In this document: positions 32,766 through 38,663 of the stretch, one piece after another
Layout of the letters: each line of letters starts with the position of its first letter
Position numbering within the stretch: position 1 is the stretch's first letter
From: Unio delphinus
Lineage: Eukaryota; Mollusca; Bivalvia; Unionida; Unionidae
Assembly: GCA_029339505.1 (NCBI GenBank)
Contig: JAQISU010000094.1
Location: forward strand, 4,753,001-4,817,000
Direction of reading: 5' to 3'
Length of the DNA stretch: 64,000 bases
Program-made: the position numbers and the translations under genes
The notes under the pieces: model-generated
Databases searched by the model: none
Seen by the model: the letters and a program-made list of their open reading frames with translations, nothing else
Told to the model about the DNA's origin: nothing

Positions 32766-32945
32766 TTAAAAAAATTCCAATAAAAATCCTCCGCGTTGCA
32801 CTAACATCTTTTTCTTTTGACGGACGGATATTTTCTTTTGGGTCTTTGGACGACGAACGTGTCGATGTTTGGCTAAACGAGGAGGTAGTCCTTTCCTTTT
32901 CTTTCCTTTGTGGGGTGAATAAGAATGTTTTCTGCGAGGTGGCAT
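32766..32945 (-). CDS. Polinton small basic protein 2, internally deleted paralogue, 59 aa
   Basis: Starts MPPRRKHSYSPHKGKKRKGL, then jumps to KKISVRQKKKMLVQRGGFL. It equals gene 1 with the central helical domain removed. Its promoter segment (CTCTTTTATC with GTGTACCCA-like flank) is also a copy of that of gene 1, so a local duplication with internal deletion is clear. Frame intact. Very basic, so likely nucleic-acid bound, as an inference. Confidence 0.6.
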   Translation of the reverse strand: MPPRRKHSYSPHKGKKRKGLPPRLAKHRHVRRPKTQKKISVRQKKKMLVQRGGFLLEFF

Positions 32946-33021
32946 CTTTGCTTGTTCGTTTCACAATACCACAGGTGTCAATGACTGGGTACACACTCTC
33001 TTTTATCTACTTTTTTGGGAA

Positions 33022-33243
33022 CTACCGCTTCGTCAAAAAGGTAACAATGTGTTTCCCAAAATTGTCAAAGGATCCTCCTTTTTGGTTACTCTTCTTTTTC
33101 TTTAAAGGACTAAACTTTTGGAGGGAAGGACGTCGATGTTTGGTTTTTAAGCCTTTGGTGGGATGACGAAATTGTCTTTTTCCTTTTCCGTTTTGGGTAG
33201 CAGAACGTCGAGGGTTGTGGTGTGTACGTTTTTGAGGAGGCAT
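33022..33243 (-). CDS. Polinton small basic protein 3, 73 aa
   Basis: Starts MPPQKRTHHNPRRSATQNGK and continues with KRQFRHPTKGLKTKHRRPSL, ending HIVTFLTKR. Nearly a third of residues are Lys or Arg. It has the same MPPxK start and TATA-first layout as its neighbours but no QRGGF motif. It may be a DNA-condensing core protein. Not recognised otherwise. TATAAAAA at 33302-33309 lies about 60 nt upstream. Confidence 0.55.
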   Translation of the reverse strand: MPPQKRTHHNPRRSATQNGKGKRQFRHPTKGLKTKHRRPSLQKFSPLKKKKSNQKGGSFDNFGKHIVTFLTKR

Positions 33244-33304
33244 TCTTGAGTGTTCAGCAGTAGTACAGAAAATATTGATTTCCGTTGTTGTCCTCAAGTC
33301 ATTT

Positions 33305-34191
33305 TTATACTGGAATGCGACGCCACTGATTATATTTGCGTCGTATCAACTTCATGGCAGGTAACACACGTCGTGAAGGGGTTCGCAATGGACTCAATCG
33401 GGACAGTTCTTGTTTGGACAAATCTAGTAAACTCTTTAACATGCCAGATCTTTCTTGGACTTTGACTTTGGGGGCAGGTACTTTGTGAGCAGCTGCTACT
33501 GCCGCTAATGTGGACGAGGGTGTCACCGGTGGAGGAGACGTTTTGGGAGACGCAGATTTCCAATGTTTCATCAAATTAGGAAAAACGTGTGTCAAATTGG
33601 ATTTGGCTGGCATCACCCGCAACGGAGAAGTGGAAGCACCTGAGGCTACTGACAACGTAGTCCCTGCCAAACGTCCTTGTAGATCTTCTCTTACAGGTCG
33701 TGGTTGACGAAAGTAAGGTTGCGTCCTGGCCGAAGTGCTTTTTTTGCGGGTGACCGCTTTTTTCTGTGGACTTTTCTTTTTCTGTGCTTTGGTCTTGGTA
33801 CCCTTGTTCTATTTCTTTGGAGTTCGTTTGGCTTTTTTTTTGTTGGGGTGGACTTTGGAAGCATTGGGATCCCATTTTAAAAGGGAACGAATGATGACAC
33901 CTCCTAGAGAACCACTACCTCCAGGTTTCAATATGATTTGCTTTTTGATTTGAGTGTCGATGTGAGGATCAGCCAGTTGCGTCAAGGCTACTTTGTTTCT
34001 GTCAAAAAAGCATTTGGTTTAATGTGGAATGTGAATGATGCCTTGCAGTATTTGACGTGCTGTCACCGTAAACATCGTAAGACTTCTTTGAGACTGGCTT
34101 CTAAGACGTGAGCACGTATTTGTGGATTTTTTTCGCGACTGATACCGTACAAGGCACGAATCAATGTAAGATGAGACTGAAGGGACGTCAT
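33305..34191 (-). pseudogene. Polinton larger QRGGF-type protein, frameshift and two stops
   Basis: Starts MTSLQSHLTLIRALYGISRE at 34191, a helical domain like that of small basic protein 1. The frame changes near 34072. TAA at about 34019 and TAG at about 33810 follow. Between them is LKPGGSGSLGGVIIRSLLKW, comparable to the QRGGFL region. The last part (33670-33305) is Pro/Ala/Ser-rich with a basic end RRKYNQWRRIPV. A TATAAAAA box (34231-34238) lies 40 nt upstream. Likely a minor virion protein gene, inactivated. Confidence 0.5.
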
Positions 34192-34259
34192 GATGACGAT
34201 GTATGAGACAAGGTCAAAGTGACTCAAGGTTTTTATAGATTTTTTAGTGCTTCATATGG

Positions 34260-34991
34260 TTATGTCGACGACGAGGACGTGTACACGACAGGTCCTCCGT
34301 CTTGACACCAGTCGTGAAACAAATCGGTACGAAATTGCAAATAATCAGGGGTAGTGGGTTTTAAATCCACGAGTAAATAGGCGTGTGGCGATTGAGTGGC
34401 ATCTTCGTACGCATGAGTCAGCCAAGGTGTTCCTAACTGTTTGGCTAAGACTTGCACTTGTGATTTATCTCGAGGACTTTTAAACAAGACCACGTAATGA
34501 GCATTGAGACTAATGGTACGATGGGCTTTACTTTGTTGAAATAAATTTTGTGTAATGTAAATGACACTGGCATTACGATGATGCCCTTTACGCGTAAACC
34601 ACAGTTTAATTTCTTCTTCGTCTTCTCCTAACATGTCGTCAAAAATGACCCAATGAGTTTGACTAGGGTCAGACACGATCCCCTCGTCTTCTTTAGGAAT
34701 ACCTTCCACAAACACAATGGAATCACCTTGACTTTCTTGCAAGAGGCTGTATGCCGATTGCCACTCTTTGTAACACCACACGATGCGCTGAGGTGGACGA
34801 TCGATCAAATGATGTTTATGTTCGATCAAACGTTTGACAAATTCGGTTTTGCCTGAACCGCTCGGTCCAGCAATTAACATGTTAAAAGGACGACGAAGAT
34901 ACAAGGCTTTCCAACTAGCATGATCTAAGTGTTCGTCAATGACTTTGAATGTCGAGGAGGAAGGTGTAGTAGAAATAGTAGAGTGAGCCAT
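34260..34991 (-). CDS. Polinton genome-packaging ATPase (FtsK/HerA type), 243 aa
   Basis: Walker A GPSGSGKT (about residue 43), Walker B HWVIFDDM, and the YITQNLF sensor block are all present. These mark the A32-like ATPase that pumps DNA into capsids. The ATG at 34991 (MAHSTISTTPSSS) is preferred because a TATAAAAA box (35043-35050) lies about 55 nt upstream and the longer frame starts at TTG. Open frame from start to stop. Length is normal for the family. Confidence 0.92.
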   Translation of the reverse strand: MAHSTISTTPSSSTFKVIDEHLDHASWKALYLRRPFNMLIAGPSGSGKTEFVKRLIEHKHHLIDRPPQRIVWCYKEWQSAYSLLQESQGDSIVFVEGIPKEDEGIVSDPSQTHWVIFDDMLGEDEEEIKLWFTRKGHHRNASVIYITQNLFQQSKAHRTISLNAHYVVLFKSPRDKSQVQVLAKQLGTPWLTHAYEDATQSPHAYLLVDLKPTTPDYLQFRTDLFHDWCQDGGPVVYTSSSST

Positions 34992-35042
34992 AGTCGTGTA
35001 GGGTATGACAGTATTGACACAAAAAACAGACAAGACAAGAGG

Positions 35043-35050
35043 TTTTTATA
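35043..35050 (-). promoter_or_regulatory. TATA box of the ATPase gene
   Basis: TATAAAAA on the minus strand. Similar boxes precede other core genes at 36908-36917, 35891-35900, 34231-34238 and 33302-33309. Confidence 0.55.
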
Positions 35051-35068
35051 CTTTTTTTCAAGACACGT

Positions 35069-35434
35069 TTATTTCAATGCAACACGAAAGACAAAAATAC
35101 ATAAAAGCCAAATGGATAAACACAGGAATAAAATACACAGGGAAACGATCAAAGTGGCATATAAACAAGTCACTGTACAACATTGTGTGGGTAACGAAGG
35201 TGTCCTAGAGTTAGTGTGTAATGCTCTTATAGTCTCTACATGGGGTATAGTCACATAGGTGTCTTCTCGAAAGGGTCTTTGTGGGGGAATGTCCATGACA
35301 GTTCTGTCTTGAACAGAGGGATTGTCCTGGATGACAGATTATTTCTCTTCTTCTTCTGGTACTGTCACTAACACAGGTTTAAAAGTGACTTTTTTCACTC
35401 GACGATGTATTTTACGAACACAACGCTTGGGCAT
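35069..35434 (-). CDS. Polinton small single-TM protein, possible stop at codon 32
   Basis: The frame opens with MPKRCVRKIHRRVKKVTFKP and an EEEEK stretch, meets TAA at 35339-35341, and continues to a frame with ATG at 35296 (MDIPPQRPFREDTYVTIP). The end is a hydrophobic helix (LIVSLCILFLCLSIWLLCIF) with C-terminal VFRVALK. Either two small genes or one broken gene. Not recognised. Lies just upstream of the ATPase. Confidence 0.45.
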
Positions 35435-35883
35435 AATGGGATGCTTCGTTTGTCCAAGCCTCAAAATCCCAACTTTTCCAGTCACTTACATCAGTCCAAT
35501 GAGGGTGTAAATCACAAGCTACACACACATCTTCGTACACCGCTTCCGTACGTAAAAGTTGACGAATCTTTTTTTCCTGTTGAGGTCGAGACGTATCCAG
35601 ATGAAAGCGTAAGGCTTTGAACAGAATGAGTCTCTCGTGGACATTTAAAGGAGTCACCATACTGTCTTTTGTTTGATAGGTAGTGTTCGTAAAGTGTCCA
35701 CAAAGAATCGGCAGGTAAACGAATTCCCAGAAAGCAAGTCACTAAAACACACACTACACGTCGAACCCAATTCATAGGGTACAGTTCTTGCAATAAGTGT
35801 TCGTAATCTTTCACCGTGTGAATCTTCTCATTGATATCCTTCCACGGAATCTGTTTGATCACCAGTGATTAAGGTTGTGGCAT
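35412..35883 (-). pseudogene. Polinton unknown ORF with early stop and frame change
   Basis: ATG at 35883 is followed by TAA at codon 5 (35869-35871). The frame then runs open (KQIPWKDINEKIHTVKDYEH, WVRRVVCVLVTCFLGIRLPA). Near 35660 a second frame takes over (NVHERLILFKALRFHL, ending HYAQALCS) to 35412. Helical, one weak hydrophobic stretch. Family unknown. It belongs to an accessory cluster with the BIR gene. TATAAAAGAG at 35891-35900. Confidence 0.4.
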
Positions 35884-35920
35884 GGTTGTTCTCTTTTATA
35901 CTTCTTTAGGTCGAAGATCA

Positions 35921-36289
35921 TCAGTGTATATTCTGCACAGAATCAAATCTCCTCCAAAAGCGAAAGTGATTAATATAACCTGTAATTTCGTCCCACTGCC
36001 ATTCAGGGTAACGGTTAAGAAAGATAAAAACATCTTCAGATGTAAACGTACTAAATTGGAAACAGAGCAAAAAAATACCCTTGATCCAGAGAAATCTAAC
36101 ACGTTGGTTAATTTTTGTCACTTTCCTCTTGTGAATTTCACGACACAAAAGTTCTACAGTCACCCCTTGAGATTTTTCTTTCGCAAGGCTTTGCCAAACG
36201 TCTTTGTAGATCTTCTCTTGCAATTCTTGTGGTGATCCTTGAATATTATGTTTTATATTATATACTGGTCTAGGTTTGTTCAACGACAT
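35921..36289 (-). CDS. Polinton unknown protein, 122 aa
   Basis: Starts MSLNKPRPVYNIKHNIQGSP. Predicted helical, with KDVWQSLAKEKSQGVTVELL, REIHKRKVTKINQRVRF and aromatic FLNRYPEWQWDEI near the end. No motif I can name. It lies between the BIR gene and a broken ORF and its frame is open, so it could act with the BIR protein. This is only a position-based suggestion. Confidence 0.45.
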   Translation of the reverse strand: MSLNKPRPVYNIKHNIQGSPQELQEKIYKDVWQSLAKEKSQGVTVELLCREIHKRKVTKINQRVRFLWIKGIFLLCFQFSTFTSEDVFIFLNRYPEWQWDEITGYINHFRFWRRFDSVQNIH

Positions 36290-36307
36290 GGAGCAGTAGT
36301 GTCACTT

Positions 36308-36850
36308 CTAATCACTAGGTCCTACTAAAGGTAGATATTGACAATTCGGAGACAATCGAGCATGTTCCAGGTAAGCGGAATCTTTATGTTCCCACTCGTA
36401 AATGGACACACCACAACTGAAGCACTTGACTTTATCCCCTTCGCCTAAGGTGAAAAATCCGGCTCTGGCTAATTCTTCAGGAGTTGGTCCAGGCAGATAT
36501 TTTGGCCATTTATCTTTGAAGGTTTGGAATCGACTTTTAAAGTGACAGTATTCAGGCAAACTTGTCGGGAACGAATATTCGACTCTCCTCACTTCAGTTC
36601 GATGTAGGTACGGTGAAATTCCTAGGAGTCCACGATAACGTGTGGCACCGCTTTCGCATCCCTCAGGTTTGACACGCACAGTATCACTTTCCAGGGTAGA
36701 TATAGGGGTAGTAGTCATAGCAAAGTTCCCACGATATCCTGCTGAATCGCTAAGGTCACAGCGCCTGGCATCACTACAATCGCAAGGATTAGCATCGCAC
36801 TCCACTTGAGAATTCCCAAATTTGAATGATGTCTGTTTAAATGGATTCAT
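36308..36850 (-). CDS. Polinton BIR-domain (IAP-like) protein, 180 aa
   Basis: The C-terminal 75 residues are a BIR zinc fold: FKSRFQTFKDKWPKYLPG, ELARAGFFTLGEGDKVKCF, then CFSCG, H and C in EHARLSPNCQYL, giving the C-C-H-C ligands. IAP proteins of animals and baculoviruses use this fold to bind caspases. No RING is present. The N-terminal 100 residues (Cys-rich PCDCSDARRCD and a low-complexity part) match nothing I know. ATG 36850 is chosen because an ATATAAAAAG box (36908-36917) lies about 60 nt upstream. Frame intact. Its likely job is to delay host cell death, as an inference from the family. Confidence 0.85.
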   Translation of the reverse strand: MNPFKQTSFKFGNSQVECDANPCDCSDARRCDLSDSAGYRGNFAMTTTPISTLESDTVRVKPEGCESGATRYRGLLGISPYLHRTEVRRVEYSFPTSLPEYCHFKSRFQTFKDKWPKYLPGPTPEELARAGFFTLGEGDKVKCFSCGVSIYEWEHKDSAYLEHARLSPNCQYLPLVGPSD

Positions 36851-36885
36851 CTTCTTTTCGCTTGGTCGATGTAGTGACAAATGAA

Positions 36886-37768
36886 CTATTGGTCTTGGAC
36901 AATGTCCCTTTTTATATGCTGCCCAATCTCGACGTGACCGTACGGTAGAGTGAAGTGATTGGGAAGTCGTACTCTTTTTTGGTACACGATTTGATAGACT
37001 TTTTCCAAAGGTCGGCTAACGATTTGATGTGTGGGTAAACGGACAATCTTGTGCGGTTCGTGGGTGGTCACTTTAAACGTTTCATCCTGTCCAGACTGTA
37101 AGGCTTCTTGAAGCACGTCAAAGTTCACCACTCGACTGGTGCGATAATTGAGAGTCAATCCTTTCATTTTACATTCGGTGTGCATTTCTCCTTGGGGGTC
37201 TCGGTATTCGTAAGCGTAATTTTTAGGACCGCCACTTGCAAAACATAGAATCTTGTCGTCGGGATGTTCATCGGTCCAGGCTCCTAAACGGTCTCCTTCG
37301 ATGACAGGGTTACACTGGTTCGGCCGGTGAATGTAGATGCAACTGTCCGTGTCAAAATACAACACACGATCTCCTAACAGTTCTAACACTTCGAACAATT
37401 TTAAGCGAGCGTGGGCTGTCACGTAAGCCGCAATGATGACATTGCCAAATTTGTCGGCTTCTATAAAGTCTAGTTCTTCTTCGTAATTGACTAAGATCAA
37501 GTCCTCACGAATGACGTCCACGTGTTTGATGACTTTGGTTTGGTCGTGAATCATTTGGAAGTAGCGAGACGGTTCGGACAAATACTCTGTCTTGGGTAAA
37601 GACGGTCGTTGTGCCATTTTGCCCCACAAGCAATTGAGCATCACTTTGGCAAACGATCGCCTTCATTCGTTTTTCTCAATGTGGTCTAAAGTGATGCCTT
37701 CCTGCTCCCAATAATTTTCTTTGAATATCTTTTGGTCTTCGGGAGTGTGACACCAGGAAGGATAGCCA
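36886..37768 (-). pseudogene. Protein-primed DNA polymerase B, C-terminal fragment
   Basis: The palm motifs remain: FAKVMLNCLWGKM (motif B) and YFDTDSCIY (motif C, catalytic Asp). The thumb region follows, ending HIKRDIVQDQ. Only about 290 codons are left, against more than 1000 in full Polinton polymerases. Exonuclease, motif A and the protein-priming insertions are absent. A TGA interrupts at 37663-37665. Homology stops at a 19-bp palindrome near 37768-37786, and beyond it lies the promoter of gene D. The element cannot replicate itself. Confidence 0.9.
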
Positions 37769-37802
37769 CTAGCTTCTTGCTAGTGCCTCTATATAGAAAA
37801 GG

Positions 37803-37916
37803 TGACGTCACAGACTGCTCTCTTCCGATTGGATAGCTGTGACTGACTTTTGTAACGCGCGTTTGGATTGGTCGATACACTCAAATCCATTTCGATCCGC
37901 TCTTCCCCTATAAATA
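37803..37916 (+). promoter_or_regulatory. Gene D promoter: CRE, two inverted CCAAT boxes, TATA
   Basis: TGACGTCA at 37803-37810, ATTGG (inverted CCAAT) at 37828-37832 and 37867-37871, and TATAAATA at 37909-37916, 44 nt before the ATG. CCAAT plus TATA is the usual plan of replication-dependent histone promoters. Confidence 0.6.
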
Positions 37917-37959
37917 ACCGCAGTACACAGCATTCGCTTCACCTGTTTCTCATCACAAG

Positions 37960-38193
37960 ATGTGGACTAACGTTGAATCTTCTACCCTTGTGTCTACCAT
38001 GCTGTTTCGGACTGACATACCCATGTATATCAGATCATCGTGGAGTGTCATTCATATGACGGAGACAGCCTTTTGGAAGAGAAGGGTCTATGTGGAAAGA
38101 CAAGGTTGCTTAAAGAGAGTTCTCTTCTATGGACCCACAGTGAGGAGAAGTTTAAGGAAGAGAAGAAGATCTGTGAGATGCCCTCTGTGTTAA
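37960..38193 (+). CDS. Polinton accessory protein D, small basic protein, 77 aa
   Basis: The only well-supported plus-strand gene of the Polinton. It starts MWTNVESSTLVSTMLFRTDI after CATCACAAG, a context shared with gene A. The C-terminal half is strongly basic (RRSLRKRRRSVRCPLC at the end). It is not a histone by sequence and I do not recognise the family. A compact promoter precedes it, and a histone-type stem-loop begins 27 nt after the stop. Taken together these look like a complete replication-dependent transcription unit of under 400 bp. Confidence 0.65.
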   Translation: MWTNVESSTLVSTMLFRTDIPMYIRSSWSVIHMTETAFWKRRVYVERQGCLKRVLFYGPTVRRSLRKRRRSVRCPLC

Positions 38194-38217
38194 CAAGATA
38201 ACGTTAACATTACACAT

Positions 38218-38657
38218 AATGGTCCTTTTCAGGGCCACTCATAGGTCTCGAAAAGATAGTAGCTTTCTTTGTCGCCATTTTTTCCTTGTCACTCTACAGT
38301 CCCCTATACATATACCAATCATATTTCCCACGTTATATTTCCCTTGAGGTTAGATAGACCCACTATGTTCAATTTCCCTTGAGGCTAGATAGACCCAAAT
38401 AGTTTGCCATGTTCAATTTCCCTTGAGGCTATATAGACCCACCATGTTCAATTCCCCTTGAGTCTAGATAGGCCCAAATAGTTTCCCATGTTAAATTCCC
38501 CTTGAGGCTAGATTTGCCCAAGCTGTTTGAGGCTAGAGTGCCCCAAGCTGTTTTTGACTGGATTTTCCATTGAGGCTATAAATCTTGAGGCTAGAGTGCC
38601 CCAAGCTGTTTTTGACTGGATTTTCCATTGAGGCTCAAGTAGCCCGCCTACACTACT
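38218..38657. repeat. Polinton right terminal inverted repeat
   Basis: Inverse of 21564-21867, longer because a 58-bp end segment and an inner TAGCCTCAAGGGAAATT-type unit are duplicated. Its inner edge carries stem-loop D. Confidence 0.9.
38221..38236 (+). terminator. Histone-type 3' stem-loop D
   Basis: GGTCCTTTTCAGGGCC then ACTCA. It fits GGYYYUUHUHARRRCC at every position, all six pairs form (one G-U), and the loop is UUUC. TCTCGAAAAGA (38246-38256) follows after 9 nt. Confidence 0.85.
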
Positions 38658-38663
38658 CATACG

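Larger units (their letters stand above)
21564..38657 (-). mobile_element. Polinton/Maverick DNA transposon, 17.1 kb, defective
   Basis: Long terminal inverted repeats begin AGTACTGTAGGGGGCTAC on the left and end GTAGCCCGCCTACACTACT on the right. The 6-bp flanks are attacg and catacg, a diverged match to the usual 6-bp duplication. Inside are the hallmark genes: protein-primed DNA polymerase (fragment), packaging ATPase, integrase, adenain-type protease, major capsid and penton proteins, plus PX-like and membrane proteins. Length is normal for Polintons (15-20 kb). The polymerase has lost its N-terminal part, and capsid, penton, integrase and other genes carry in-frame stops or frameshifts. 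Unit 2 shows the empty site, so insertion came after the tandem duplication. Confidence 0.95.

Noticed and set aside
21847..38236. Stem-loops as chance GC hairpins or bacterial-type terminators
   Set aside because: Four of four have the histone loop and flank, covarying closing pairs, a constant 9-nt distance to the same purine element, and the right strand relative to the upstream gene.
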